A program made the translations under genes and the position numbers. The notes beneath the pieces were generated by a model. It searched no databases, was not told where the DNA came from, and worked only from the letters and a program-made list of their open reading frames with translations. From Aquatica leii (Eukaryota; Arthropoda; Insecta; Coleoptera; Lampyridae), in assembly GCA_035610365.1 (NCBI GenBank), contig CM069435.1, forward strand, positions 66,461,389 through 66,525,388: a stretch of DNA of 64,000 bases. The letters run 5' to 3'. Each line of letters starts with the position of its first letter. Position 1 is the first letter of the stretch. Below, one piece after another: positions 1-13,452 of the stretch.

Positions 1-1640
1 AAAAACAAAAAGCAATTTTTAGGAATCGATCGATAATTTATTATCGTAAGTAGAGCTTATGTATATATAATCAGTTGAAGGATAAACATACGGGTGCATT
101 TAAAATTATAAACTTTTTTTTAAATTTTAAAGTAATTGAATTAAAACGTAATACGAAACTAAAGAAGATGACGTTTTGTATATATTATTTATGTAACTTA
201 AGATTTATTAATTTATAGTTTGAAATATATAAAATAACAAATTAAAAAAAAATTATTTAAATTTTTTTATAGATTTGTCTATATTTTTTCTAAGCGATGT
301 CGTAGTTTTGAATTTATTATTGACGTTTTGCTGATCATACTGCCAGTTTTTTTAAAACGTTTAGAACTGTTGGTGTTGTTTCTTGCGTCTATTATATACG
401 TATTGCTGTGACGCTTTGTTTCACTTACTGTCAGTTTTTAATTTTCGTTACTCTTGAAATACTTCTTTGCATTGTTTGATTTATTTCTGTTTCTAAGTTT
501 TCAGTTATTTTGTATTTTATGTTGTTTTTTTAACTAAATCATTTTTTATTCTATTTGTTCTTAATTAAACTGCAATAACTGTAAACAAACTACCGGCGTG
601 TAAAAATTTAGCTTTTATTTAATATATTAATCCTGCGTTTTCAATAGATTTGAATTGTCGGATTTCATTTAATATATTTTTTTGTCACCGAAAAAGTAAG
701 ATAACTTTATTCACGTTACAGAAATAATGCAGTGATGTTTATTACATTTTCAAATCAGAAGACAGTATTTATTCGTAATTAAATTATTATCAGTTGTTTT
801 TAATTATTGACAGGTTGAATCGCACCACAAGATTTTTAATTGTAGCAGATTGATGCTTAATGTTAATTGTTTTAATGTTTTCTAGTTACATTGTTAAAAT
901 ACTAGAACTAAAATAAACTTAAAACAAAACAAGAACTTAATCGCAAAACAGATTACCATTAGTTAATTTTGAATTAACATTCACGGTTTATATTACCAAA
1001 TACACATGATGACATTTTTCACGCAAAAAAAAGAAACTGTGTTCTAAAATTAATAAACAGACGCAAGATACTAAAACTTCCCTTCTTTTAAAAGTAAACT
1101 GTCCAAAAAACATTGTGTATGAAATTTTTTTTCTTATAGCATTGCATGTATCACAAAAAATAACATAAAAACGGCGTTTATGTTATAGAAAAACGCAAAG
1201 AAAGCGTACATACAAATTTTTTGCACTCAAAAAAGCAACAGTTATTTAATTTATAACACAGTTGAAAATGAAAGGATAACATTACTTCAAAACGAAATGT
1301 TAACATATATATACGTATTTATAATAAGATAATTTTGAATTTGAATCTTGTGATACGTATTACTACTACCACATGAAAAATTTTATTCAAATGGCCACAG
1401 CAGATAATACCACTAGAAATCAATAATTTGTTCAACTGAAAATTGATTTAAAAATAGAATAGTGTAAAGTTTTCATCTCAGGCAGATACAAATGAGACCA
1501 AACTGGAAATTACTATAAATTTAAACGGTAAATGCAAAATGTAACTAAATTAGTTTATTACCATTTACAAAAAAGTCATAAATCTACTATTGCAGTGTTT
1601 ACAGTTATAAAAAAAGCGACAGGTAGTAGCGTAGGTTTAA
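1..1640. other. AT-rich stretch without recognisable gene
   Basis: No open frame, transposase motif, RT motif or splice-bounded exon could be recognised on either strand. The sequence is A/T-homopolymer rich with scattered short runs. Confidence 0.5.
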
Positions 1641-2060
1641 GTTTAATTCTTAAACAGTTTGGCACAGCTTCTAACAGCAAATTTGCGTGATTTAATAATA
1701 TACCATAAAAAGCACGATTACTTAAAATAGTTTTTATGTCTTTTTCTACATTTTTTATTTCTTTAATGATGCTATCTCTACCTAGTGCTTTGTTATTTTT
1801 TACTTAGTTTATTGCAGTGATTACTTATGTTTGGTTTATTTCTGTCATGTCGTCGGATTTAATTTTGATAATCTATTTTTTTGGTTTTGCCGTGGCCTGT
1901 AAAGTGGAGTCTATTTTTGTACTATATAGATCTCTGTAATATGTTTTAGCTATCTGACACTTTGTCTATATTTATAATGTTGTATTTATTTTTTAAAGTG
2001 TATATGAGTCTTTCCTTATTGTTGTTCTTCGTAGACACTTGATAATAGATTCATTATTCC
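1640..2060 (-). pseudogene. LINE reverse transcriptase N-terminal relic
   Basis: Read on the minus strand, about 1890-1950 gives YYRDLYSTKIDST, the conserved 'yY..LY' segment just before a non-LTR RT domain. About 1740-1815 gives KNNKALGRDSIIKEI, the counterpart of the KxxKApGxDxIxxE motif that opens RT domains of insect LINEs. Stop codons interrupt the frame (for example within NQT*VITAIN*VKN), so it is dead. The catalytic YADD part is not present downstream. Clade is uncertain. It lies on the same strand as the LINE endonuclease relic at 6.3-7.1 kb, but I cannot show that they were one element. Confidence 0.5.
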
Positions 2061-3060
2061 TTAATCATTCCTTATAGGAAAATCGTGTGGTGACCTTACT
2101 AGTTTTTTTTTACGTAGAGAAACATCGCTCACTTTCCACGGTGGTCGCAGGTAAAGACAATTATTATTTTATTTAATATATGTATCTATTTTTAAAAACA
2201 TTTCCTTTGTGATTCTTAATTGACTTTCGGCAGGCGCTGTCCAATTGTATTTGTAAGCGAATATTAACACGACCAAGAGTAGCATAATTCATACAACTTT
2301 TCATGTGATTTGTCGATAACAAGTGCTTTTTCACTTTTTCTTTTAAATGGTATAAATCGGTAATATTATTTTTACACCATAATTAACCATGTGAAAAAGT
2401 AAACCTATAAAACAGTATCTATTACTTATTTCAAATTCACAAATCCAATCTGACGAATACATAGATTCTTTAAAATTACTATAGACTTCTCTATTTTTAT
2501 GTTTACTGGTCTTACGAATCTGATGTAAAAGCTGAGTACAAGCATTTAAATTCTAAACGTATAAATTAATATTAGCTATAAATTCTTTAATGTCTTGTAC
2601 CACCGTGATTATGCAACAACAACGATAAATCGTCTATTACAAATGAATATTAAGATAAAATAAGAAAATCAACTGTAAAGTTTGTCATATCTGATAAAAA
2701 ATGTGCATCTGTGTTTTATACACACGTGCTGCGAAGATAATGATAAATGACGTAAGTCACGTAAGCATTGCACTGCCACTGAGTAGGCGGAATGACCTCC
2801 GGGCTCAAGACAGCAAGCAAGCATTTAAGCGTTTACTTATCTTCTTTTCTAACTTGCATAAACTTGTACTCTCATTTATTAACTACAATAACTATATCAT
2901 TTACGATTTGGTTTCAATATTATGCACGCGGGTACACGTAAATGTGCGTCTCTGGTAGATTTTCGTATCTCAATTCTCAATTTAAACGCATGAAATTTAA
3001 ACTCTATTAATTTGATTTAAACGCAAATTTTATGTAATTTTAAAGTAAATAAAATACCTT
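2060..3060. other. no recognisable gene
   Basis: An 85-codon open frame at 2701-2958 has no recognisable motif, no acceptor or donor context and AT-driven composition. I see nothing else here. Confidence 0.4.
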
Positions 3061-4110
3061 CCTTATCCATTTTTCTGGAGAGCCATTGACCAAATGACCT
3101 AATAGAAAAGCTGCCACTGGTTTTAGAGGGTGTAATATTAGTAGCCTAAATTTGCTGAGTTTTAAACCGTTTTCCCGATTCATATTATATGGATGTTTTT
3201 CTATTTACACAGTTTCGCGGATTAGTATGGGAAAGTAGAGAGGAGTTCTAGCCAACACTTTAGTTTGGTCAAAGTTTAGCGCGTGTTGTTGCTTTCACAC
3301 GTGTTCTGCTACTGCTGATTTTGTAACTCTGCGGTCTTTGCTGTCAGCCATACGTTTTTCGGCTCTAACTTCAATATAGCGACTCGTCTGTCCTATATAA
3401 CTTGATCCACAGGAACAAGAAATTTTGTAAACTCCGGCTTGTTTTAAAGCTCCTTGTTTGTCTTTAGCAGATTTAAATGTTTTTCAGGTATCCTTAGTCG
3501 TAAAAACAATTTTGATATTACGTTTTTTAGCATTCTGCTTATTTTGTCTGTCAAATCTATACAGTATGGTAAATAAGCGGTCCTACTATTTGACCGATAA
3601 GTCTTCTTTGATTTTTGGATTTTTTTGCTTTTTTCCATGCTTTTTGGATCTCTTTGAAGCGTATCCATACCCCAATTTTTCGTTATTTCTTTTCCACTAG
3701 TACATCAAGAAATCTAGACTGCTGTTATGTTTTTACTCCATAGTAAATTTAATGTTATTATGTGCAAAGTTTAGATGTTAAAAAAACTGATTTAGTTTAT
3801 CTTTGCCATAAAATCATACAACGAACGTATCATCAACATATCTGAACCAAGATTTTTAACAATAAAAGTTTGTTTTTTGTTCATATCTGTAGTAGTAGAG
3901 TTTTTGATTGCGGAGTTAATTTTAGTGCATAAGGAGTTTAAAGAGTTTTTTTGTAGACGTTTGTAGCAATCTTCCGAGAGTAAGTTCGTCATTTTGACCT
4001 TGTAATCTTGTAGGACCTAGCATTTTTAAAACGTTGCTGAGACCACAACGTATTGCCATCGTGTACGAAAATTAAACATCATTTTCTAAAATTTTATACC
4101 AAGCGAATTT
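3060..4110 (-). pseudogene. Penelope-like element, decayed copy (left arm of inverted pair)
   Basis: Minus-strand translation gives PLE signatures in several frames. WFRYVDDTFV, the RT catalytic motif, lies at about 3820-3850. An open stretch at 3444-3668 contains IDLTDKISRMLKN, typical of the linker before the endonuclease. About 3330-3430 reads VYKISCSCGSSYIGQT, the GIY-YIG endonuclease core. A segment at 3792-3992 (YKRLQKNSLNSLCTKINSAI) resembles the N-terminal side of PLE RTs, so the region between it and the YVDD motif has been deleted. PLEs are telomerase-related retroelements that use this GIY-YIG nuclease for integration. Multiple frameshifts make the copy inactive. The 3060-3330 part is clearly homologous, in opposite orientation, to 5750-5950. 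Confidence 0.72.
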
Positions 4111-4209
4111 TTTGCAAAATTGGTTTCGAACTGTTACGTTCGGAAATTCATAATAAATGCAAAGTACTGGATGCTTTCAGCAAAAAGTTATACAAGCTAT
4201 ATTTAAATT

Positions 4210-5960
4210 TGTCTAACAAATAGATAAAAACAGATTTTATCACTATGATACAAACAACAAGATTTACAAACAATCAAAAACAAAGCAAACTAAGAAATAT
4301 GAGCAATTACATCTTTTACAGCCTGAGAAAACGTTCGACGACCATAAAGTAATTGTCAATCTAACAGATACAGTTTTAAATAAACAGACCAGATTCTTGT
4401 TAAAGAATGACTTTAACTACGCTGTTACGCCTAAGACAACACCGATAGAAGACATAGTATGTCGAGTAGAAGCTGCAACTATTCGACAAGATGTTTTGCA
4501 ACATTGCAAGAAAAGTAAAACTGCCACGCTCAAATATTATCAAATAGGACAGAGAAGCAGCTAACGGTTACGTAAGAACGAGGACATTTTAGTACTGTGA
4601 GCATATGAAAGAAACAGTCGTTATAAACATACAATGTTACAACGACAAAATGATACACAAAAAAAATCCCATTTTGACCGATAGTGAGCACTATCAATTA
4701 TTAGCACTTTATCTAGCTGTAAAAGGTTTGCCGTTGACAGGCAATACAGAAACTCACATTAAAGATTCTACAAATTTTGTAGAGAAAATTTAAAACTTGC
4801 TTATAACAAAAAAAGATATTTTAGTTAGTTTTAACGTGGTATCTTTTTTTTTATTAAAGTTCTGGTCGACGAAGTGTTGTTTTTGATTAAGAAGAGAATT
4901 ACTAAAGAAGTTTTGTTAATCGAACCCTGCCTTAAAAACACTTATTTCAGTTATACCGACAACTTATTTAAACAAGTAGAAGAAGCGGCCATAGATTCAC
5001 CGTTTTCTCTAGTTATAGCCAATATTTATATGAAGTATTATAAAAGCGAAATTATCGAAAATGTTGAGTTTGAACCCAAAAATTGGTTCAAATATGTTGA
5101 TGATACGTTTGTTGAATGGCCTCGTAGCAAAGATAAACTAAATCAGTTCTTTGAATATTTAAACTCTGCATATAATGGCATTAAATTTACTATAGAGCTA
5201 GAACATAACAACAGTTTAGCTTTCTTTGATATACTGACAATAGAAAAAATAACAAAAAATTGTAGCATTCCGTTTATAGAAAAAAACGTACACTAATAGA
5301 TACTTAAACGCCAAATCTCACCATCCAGTACAGAAGACTACTGTTTTGCATACTTTAGTTAAAAGAGCTATATCTGAGTCAGCTAATAAATATCTACAAA
5401 AGAAAAAAAAAACACTGTTGTAGTCTCTACAACAAAATGAGATCTAAAAGGCATGGAAAAAAACAATAAATCCAAAAGTCAAAGAAGACTTATCATCTAC
5501 TACTAACTGTATAGGTTCGACAAACAAAATCAGCAGAATGCTAAAGAAACGGTATCAAAAGTGTTTTTACGACTAATTGGTTTGCATCTGCTAAAAACAA
5601 ACAAAGAGGCTTTACACCATGCTAGAGTTCACAAAATTAATTGCTTTTGTGGATCAAGTTATATAGTAGCGACGAGACGCTCTATTGAAGATATAGTAAA
5701 AGCACATATGGCTGATTGCAAACAGCGCAGAGTTACAAGATTAAAAATGCCCAAACACGTGTGCAATCAAAGACACACGCTAAACTTTGACTGAACTAAA
5801 GTGTTAGCAAAAAGTCTTTTCTATTTTTTCAGACTAATCTGCAAAGCTGTAGAAATAGAAAAACATTTATATAATATGAACTAGGAAGACAGTTTAAAAC
5901 TCAACAAACTTTAGCTACCAGTATTACTCCATCTAAGACAACGAATAACCTTCTTGGAAA
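4210..5960 (+). pseudogene. Penelope-like element, decayed copy (right arm of inverted pair)
   Basis: A more complete copy of the same PLE family as 3060-4110, on the opposite strand. About 4350-4480 reads VINLTDTVLNKQT and NYAVTPKTTPIEDIV, the conserved N-terminal block of Penelope polyproteins. A block near 4615 (VVINIQCYNDKM) matches the 'ATVVLNKxDY' block. The open segment 4874-5296 holds SPFSLVIANIYM and WFKYVDDTFVEW with the catalytic YVDD at 5093-5113. At 5297-5400 RYLNAKSHHPVQK follows in another frame. A GIY-YIG-like CGSSYIVATRRSIED lies at about 5645-5700, with the Gly-Gln of the usual YIGQT altered to VA. Frameshifts and stops separate these pieces, so it cannot make a full protein. 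Confidence 0.78.
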
Positions 5961-6290
5961 AAACACAAACTCTTACTCCGAGTTATAACAAAGTCAGTAT
6001 AATAATAGAAAGTTAAAGTCCGTTAATTATTTAATCGTTAATGATATAAATACTGTCACTTACACTTTTTCCTTCAGTGACATTTACGACTCCAAGGATG
6101 TAAGCTGCAATGTCTTGCTAAACGTCAGTTTGTTTGGGTTCGCAAACGACAATACGGCAAAGACTAAGTTTTACTTCTTGTTTTGGATCTCAAGGAGAGA
6201 CTAGGACCAAGCTTAAAAAGTCTGGGTGTTTAACTACGACGCGGTCTAAGCCGAAAGTCGCTTATAATTGTAATCAAAGTAACTTCAAAA
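5960..6290. other. unassigned, possible LINE scrap
   Basis: A plus-strand frame near 6125-6166 reads NVSLFGFANDN, vaguely like the FADD box of non-LTR RTs with A-D changed to A-N. The surroundings give no supporting blocks, so no element is called. Confidence 0.15.
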
Positions 6291-7140
6291 GCTTCTTATT
6301 TGTATTTTAATTACTTCTTCCATCTTTCTTTCTTATATTGTTTTTAACGATTTTTCTAATTAACTTATTTATTTTGGTGTATTCGAACTTTTTTTTAATT
6401 TAATTTTTTTCCTTTTTTTTATTATGTTAGAGTGTTTGCAGTTCGCTCACAATTTTATTTTGGTATTTGTTGTTAAAGTGCGTTAATTTTTCTTTATCTA
6501 TGATCATGTTAGTTTTTCTAAATAACTTTTCTCTTTCTATTTTTGTATCTATTTGTAATCACGCTCTACCATTCTGTGGCATCTTCTATTATGTTTATTT
6601 CTGTGTATTATGTAATATGTACTCTTGTTTTATCAAAATATGTGTTCATTGGAAACAGTTCTTCTGTTTCCAAAAATTTCTTCAATCTTTTTTCTTTTGA
6701 GTTACGTTGTACATATCCATAATTTTATGTTTGGTCTTGTTGTTTCAGTTTTAGTTTGACGTCAAAATCTTCAATGATTATAATGGATTTACTTGTTTTT
6801 TTTATGTGTTGAGGTCAGATTGGTATTATTTCGTTATTATAGTTATTTGAAATTTTTATTACTATATCAACTACTCTAATGCAGATGCCCTTGCAGAATT
6901 TTGTTTTTTCTGTAAGTCTTTTATGTATCAAGAACAATACTTCTTTTTGGCTATCATCTTTCTCTTCTTTCTAGTACATTACGTATTTTCATTTTAGTTC
7001 TATACATGGTTTTCTTCTGGTTTCTACTAAATTAATTACGTTTCACTACATATTAGTAGTCACTTCCTCTAGTTCTACTATTTTGTTTGCTTATTGTTTG
7101 TGTATTTTGTACAATTTTTCTTAGTAACATTTTATACTAC
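6290..7140 (-). pseudogene. LINE endonuclease-domain relic
   Basis: On the minus strand the translation contains LVETRRK (about 7030), SQKEVLFLIHKRLTEKT (about 6900) and SIIIIEDFDVKL (about 6770). These align in order with the APE-type endonuclease of insect LINEs (ETRRKG.., GVxFLIHKRL.., IIIxGDFNxR). Further down, LFPMNTYFDKTRVHIT corresponds to the ITNTFFKHKDxHKYTW block. Stops and frameshifts are frequent and the catalytic GDFN is changed to EDFD. It is an old, dead fragment. Confidence 0.45.
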
Positions 7141-10100
7141 TGTAAACTAGAGAGGTACTCTACTCAACACGGAAATAGTTAAAATTCAAAAACTTTTAGC
7201 TCCGCACACCTCTTGTAACATCAACCCTAGGACACGCTGTATGTTGAGTCAGTTGTCAAAAATTTTCGTGTTTTTTGTTATGTTTTTTATTCATCAAGCT
7301 TCTAGTAGAACTTTTTTTGTTTAGTTAAAATATTCTATTTTCTATTTTGATTTTTATATTGCTTAAGTCTTGCTGAGTACAGTTTGCAATAATTTAGAGT
7401 CAATTGTGTGCTTCACTTCGAGTCTACAAAGCGGTCTGTCAAGAACAAGGTGGGATACTGGGATTTGATTCTTACCCATTCAGGAGTCATTTCAAATGTT
7501 GATTTTTTATTCAGGTCTATCTTTTACAAGGATCGCAATAGAGTACCTACTCACTACCTAACCTCGCCAAAAATTTATTAAAAAAACTACCGTTACAATG
7601 ATTACTATTTATGAATTGGTTTTGTAATATCTAAATGCAATTAATACGTAACAAATACTTAAAAAAAACTACTAAAACACTTATGTCCGGTTGCATAAGG
7701 CAAAGTTATCTATGTTGTTAGCTGACGGCGTTGTTAACTATTTCGTAGCTATTGGTTTGAGAATGAAGTTAGCAAAACAATCGATTTTGTACCAATGACG
7801 ACGCTTAACGACATGACCACGTAGATAACTACATCGTCAAAGTTAACAAAGCTTTATGCAACCGAGTCTAAATGTTATCTTTTTTATACTAAATCATGTT
7901 TTCCAAAAGTCAACTAACAACATTTTTAATAGTAACTTAAAATACTTAAATTACCAAAAATGTATAGTGAGTAAACATCAAAATATAACAAACATTAATG
8001 GTAATTAAGTTTGCATTAATCAATAATTTTTAATCAATAAATTATTATTTGAATGACTTGCTTAAGCGATAGCTTTAATGTAAACTGTATTTTGCATATT
8101 TAGCATATACATATAAGTGCATATATTAAACTTTAACGGCATTAAAATGCGCATTTTTTAGAGTAAAATTTAACAGAGTAATTTAATTAGTACCAAACAA
8201 TAAATGTTTCAAGTGTTAAACTTCTTCAACATGTTACTTTCTTTCTAATTTTTAAACAAACGTTATGAATTTATAATTCATAAAGTAAAAATTCTCTGGT
8301 TATTTAATTTCTAACAGCATATTTTTTTAATACCTAAAATTTGTCTAAGAATTTTTGTTGGTGTTCTTTGATGTGTAAAAAATAGTTGTTATATTGCTTA
8401 AATATTTGTTATTCTTTTGTGCAGAATTGTTTAGTAAAAAAATATTATTATCATCTAGTTAATTAAAAATTTAATAAAACAAATTACAATTATAGTAGTA
8501 AAAAAAAATATACATTCTTAAAAAATATGTATGTTACAATCTACTATATTTGCAAATTGTCATAGAATACGTTTAGAATTATTACCTCTGCCAATAAAAG
8601 CTTTGGTAGTTGCAAAATAAAATGTGCGTATAGAATAAATGCATTCATATTACATTGTTTGCATAATTTTTAGTAGATTCTTTATTCTTAGCATTAATTT
8701 TTATTCAATTTTATTGTTAGTTTTTATTTGAATAACAATACAATTATATAAATGCATTAAAGATGCTAAACATTAACTCATTATAAAACATAATGTAAAT
8801 CGGTGAACGATGAGTTTTCCTTCATCTCGAAGTGGAAAAATAATTTTAAGTCTTTCTCACAAAATATTTGTAACAACCATCAATAATATGTGAATGTATT
8901 ATAAATGTAAAATTAATACTGTTCTGCCTACGTTTTAATTACATCAATTTTTGTTTTACCAACATTAAGAAAAATTAGAATCCGATTAAAGCTATGACAC
9001 TTTAATGTAGATTATAATAATAATAAACTTGTAAAAGATTTATTAATGTTTCGCCAAAAAACTTATATTTCAATAAAAAAATTAATTTAGCGCCAACATA
9101 AATCAAGATTAACAAACTTAAATTAAACGTATAAATTAATTACAGCCAAATAATAGAGTTAAGAGAATAGAAAATAAAATAAAGGCGGTACTGCCCGTTT
9201 TCTAATTTAGAAGAACACGGTCAGAATAAACCACAACATAAAGTTAATAAGTAACCGAAAGAATTGGAAACTGTCAGCAAAATTTTGTTCTACTGGAAAA
9301 AGATGAAGAATAAAAGAATTGTATATTTCTCTTGAGTATAGCAAGCTCGTCGTACATTCAAACAAATCTTAAACGAAATTATTCCTAAGCAATACAAAAC
9401 TTAATTTTACGGTAACGTTTTATTCGTTATTAGAACTACGTAAAAGTAGTATAAAACTAAGTACAAGTTTAAATGTAGAAACGCCCTTATATTTTTTTTA
9501 AAGAAAACAGTTAATTATATCAGATATCTGTATAAATAAATTGTTATTTTAATGTAACATAATGATGTACAAAAAATAATACGTATTACTCAAAAAAAAG
9601 TGTAATCAGTGCATAACACTATAAATCTTGCACTGCCGCTTTCTAAAAGCTATAAATACACCAGAATTAATCTATTTTTAAACAGTTATTATTTTTCCGT
9701 CCATCGTTTGTTAATAAAACAAGATTAACGTATAATAATGTATCAGAAATGGATCGTTAATGACTCCTATTAATGCATTAAAGAATTAATTTCTATTAAT
9801 GAACGATTTTGAATAGAAGCCAATAAAATCGTTAGCGAGCACTGATTTAACAATATTGCGCGACTACTAGATATAACAACGGATTACGTATACTTTAATT
9901 TTCTTATAACTTCATACGTTTTACTTGCGTACGATCAACAGAAAAACTTTGAAACGAACTGGTTTGTTAATCGGCAACAAATGATCTCTACAATATTAAC
10001 GCGTTCGCTCGCTATATTTGCTCACCGCGTTAAAATTTCTTCATTATTAATCGCTATCATTAACAACCTTGTTTGTTAAATAACTATTAAAATACAATAA

Positions 10101-10150
10101 AAGTAAATTCTATAATATTTTGCATAAGTAATTATTAAAAAAAAACCTTA
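7140..10150. other. 3-kb AT-rich stretch without recognisable gene
   Basis: No frame longer than noise and no transposon motif was seen. The text at 7215-7240 (tcctaggacacgctgta in part) resembles the GGACAC..TGTA ends seen on mariner-like elements elsewhere in the window, but no partner end was found. Confidence 0.4.
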
Positions 10151-10153
10151 TCA

Positions 10154-12110
10154 TTAACACGTTGACTGCGCTACATGCCCCCGGAGCGGAGACATGTGCT
10201 TTTCTTTACGTCTTTGCGACAATAAATTTTACAAGAGATTACTCATGTGCAAAAGATATAAAATTGTTAATTATTACTACTTCAATATATAAAAAAATTA
10301 GTAAACACCGTAAAAAAATGTCTTTGAGAGACCGTTACATGGTAAAATTAGCTAAAGAATAAAACGAGGATGCTAAAAATAAAAATATTTTGCCTGAAGC
10401 ACAAGTTAGTGCTAATGAAAACGTCAGTGATAATGTAATGAGTTGCAAAACAGATTTTGTGAGTGATAAACATGACATCGACAATTAAAAACAAACTGAT
10501 GAAGAATTTGACGATTCAATCCAACCCAAAATAGCTCTATCTCTAACAAAAGTGAAGAATGTGTGTCTCATTATTGCGAGGGTATAGCATCAACATTAGA
10601 TTGTGTAACAAATAGCGCATTTGAACAGATTACCAAAGAACAGAAGACGTGGATTGATTTGAATGAAAAAAATGTTGCAAGAAACGGTTTTATTATACAA
10701 AAAAGTACAATAGAAAAGCGTATAAATAGAAAAGACATAAAAACACCATTAGATGCTTTCAATCGCTCTATAAATAAACAATTATGTTACTTAACAGATA
10801 CATCTTAGACATACCAAAAAGTCACGTTTGCATAAATAGGGTCTAATGGACACTAATGAAACAAAGATTTTTTAGTATTTACAATAGCAATGGGATTAAC
10901 ATAAGTTTCTTACATAAACTATTATTGAGCCAAAAAACCAATACTTTATAATGATTTTGTTTCTTAAAGTTTTACACGTGACCGGTATCTATTACTATTG
11001 AAACTCATTCATTTTGAAAATTATGAATGTAAAAACCCGCTATACGAAATAGACCTAATTTAAAAAACAATTGTAAACAATTTTGAAAATGTATGACAAC
11101 CTGGAAACGTGCTCGTTATTGATGAGTCTATTGTACTATTTAGCAGGAAATTAACGCTTCGTCAGTATATACCAAATAAAAGTCACAAATATGGGGTAAA
11201 ACGTTATAAACTCTGTTATCCAGAAATTATAACGTAATAGTATACAGCGGTAAAGGTGTCACTATTTCCAGCTTAGAATACTTACAATCAGTTGTATTAA
11301 AATTATTAGACGCAATATGAAGCAAGTCTGGTAAAATACTATATGTAGAAAACTTTTAATCAGGTCTGCCGCTTGTTACAGATTTACTTCAAAACGTTAA
11401 ATCCCAAAAGAAAATAATTGCTACAAAACTTGAAAAATAAAATGAAAAGAAGAGAAACTATAGAAAAGAAACAAAAAAACATTAGAGTAATAGGATAGAT
11501 GGACAAACGCAAGGTTTTGATGGGTGTAAGTTGTCTACACAATGACACTAGCTTGATACAAAATGAAAAAAAAAGAGGAATAGGAAAGGGTACATAAAAA
11601 CTCAAGTTATCCTACATTATAACGCTGCAAGAAAAGGGGTCGATTACTCTGTTATCATACCACACCGTCATTTGCAGAAGTAAACAGTGGTATAGGTAAT
11701 GAAATAATATTTCTTTTAATTGCATATTTTGATTACAGAAAAGTAATGCTTGAGGTGATTCTTGGTAATTCCTTCGTAAATGCTTTAATAATATACAATT
11801 TATGTTCTTCAACAAAATTGAGTATTACAGAGTACAGAACATAATTGACACATTTATTAGAAGAGACAGTTTTAGACGAACCCAAGCGTCCGAAAAAAAA
11901 ATACACTTTTTTGTAAAACCGAAAGGTACTGCAAGAAAAAAAAACAAAGACCATGTGAAAGATGTTTTCAAATTCTAAGACAAACACTGACTAGTCGTGG
12001 AACGGATAAGAAAGTAAAAAGAGTAATAATTTTTTGTCAAGACTGTGCTGGTCAACCTGGTTTTTGTTTGCAATGCTTTAATGAAACCCATAACTAATAT
12101 GTACTTGTTT
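10154..12110 (+). pseudogene. piggyBac-type transposase, decayed
   Basis: A TTAA at 10154-10157 is followed by CACGTTGACTGCGC, the kind of terminus found on piggyBac elements, which insert at TTAA. The plus strand then gives piggyBac blocks in order. About 11110-11215 reads VIDESIVLFSRKLTLRQYIP and KYGVKRYKLCYP, matching the DDE-domain IDExMxxFxGR..RQYxPxKPxKxGIK region. About 11335-11390 reads ILYVENF and SGLPLVTDLLQ, matching LYxDNFYTS..La..LL. About 11610-11650 reads YNAARKGVDYS, matching YNxxMGGVDxSD. About 12025-12090 reads CQDCAGQPGFCLQCFNETH, the C-terminal cysteine-rich zinc-binding domain. 10563-10808 is an intact-looking N-terminal stretch. Stops and frameshifts throughout show it is inactive. 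The right terminal repeat was not found. Confidence 0.75.
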
Positions 12111-13180
12111 ATTATTTAATTATCTTTTTGATTAATCAGTACAACTAATACACTTATTTAAACAAAAAACGAGACACCATAGTTAGTTCAAATGAAATAG
12201 CGGTGCAAACTAAGCTTCTTAGCAAATGCGATCGGCAATCATTCGTGGCTGTTTGCGATTCTATTCAAGAAATTAGACAGATAAACATTGACAATACCAG
12301 ACGGTTAAAAACTAACAAGCAATATATTTTTTGTTTTGAATGATTTTGAACAGAAAACTATATATTTTATACAATATATTTTGGTATGTAAATAAAAGTT
12401 CCATCTTATAATAGTGCATTATACCTTTTATTACCACTATGTTTCTAACATATTATCTATTATACTTATGTAACGTCTTATTAATAACGATGTGAATATA
12501 GACTATTGCATTTATCTTTTAATTACATCTTAAGTAGTTTGTTTCTCTTTTTGGTCAAAATGTCTAAGAAAGGCAATTATAATAAATGTTTTAAATACTT
12601 ACTATCACATTTATAAAGATTTATTAACAGTTAAATAATTTTGTGCCAAAAAATATATTTGCTGCATTTTATTTTTATACAAAATATTTTCATGCATAAA
12701 TAAAATTGATTGCTACATTAAACTATTTATTCTTTTTTTCGTCAATGCATTTTTGCATTTTTTAGTTCACATATTTTTTTAGATAACGTTAGCACGATCC
12801 ATTTTTTTGCGATACTAGTAGAAAAGTAAGACGTTTATTTGAATGTTGTTAACACGTATGGATATAAATCCGTATAATATTTGTAAATAAATAAAACTTA
12901 ATGTGTCATTGCATTTCCACGTTACGTTCCTTCAGGGAGAAGAGCAACACCATCACTAGTATGATAAACCAAAAATTTGTATTTCTTTTGTCACTTATAT
13001 CCCGCTTTAATATAATACGATAAATAATTGTTCTTATTGTATTTTTCAAGACTGTTAATTAAAAACATTGAAGTATTTTATCTTTATGTTCATTTACTTT
13101 TTTTATATTTGAGGTCGCTGTTATAACCTCTAAGTTTTGTTATGATTCTGTTTTCAAAAAGCCAATAACAATCACTAGTG
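12110..13180. other. AT-rich stretch without recognisable gene
   Basis: No supported coding segment on either strand. Ordinary AT-rich intergenic sequence. Confidence 0.4.
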
Positions 13181-13380
13181 TTGAGAAAAAAAAGTATTTC
13201 AACAAATATCTTCAACTATTGGAAGGCATTTTAGAAGCAAAAGAATATTGAAAAAACTTTCTGAAAAATATAAATGCAAATTATGGCAAAAGATGTCTAA
13301 GTACGTATCAACATGTAAGAAATGTCAACTCAACAATGCCTCAATACGTAATAAAGAAACAATAACAATAATAGATATAG
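13180..13380 (+). pseudogene. Ty3/gypsy integrase zinc-finger scrap
   Basis: A plus-strand frame from 13221 reads GRHFRSKRILKKLSEKY and then KYVSTCKKCQLNN. This is the H2C2 zinc-binding module at the start of retrotransposon integrases (H..xGGHfGxxKtlxxl...Y..Vxx C..Cq). The two cysteines are at 13314-13316 and 13323-13325. The flanking protease/RT and catalytic core are missing, so only this short piece survives. Confidence 0.55.
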
Positions 13381-13420
13381 CATAAAAATCAAGCTAAAAT
13401 ATTTTTAAAATACAACATTA

Positions 13421-13452
13421 TTTAACATTAACATTAACATTAACATTAACAT
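13421..13452. repeat. (TTAACA)n short tandem repeat
   Basis: About five consecutive TTAACA hexamers. A simple microsatellite, one hexamer different from common arthropod telomere motifs such as TTAGG, so no telomeric meaning is claimed. Confidence 0.8.

Noticed and set aside
11384-11987. Several minus-strand open frames
   Set aside because: They are shadows of the plus-strand piggyBac relic, whose conserved blocks read in order on the other strand.
13421-13452. TTAACA array considered as an interstitial telomere repeat
   Set aside because: Sequence differs from known arthropod telomere motifs and only about five units are present.
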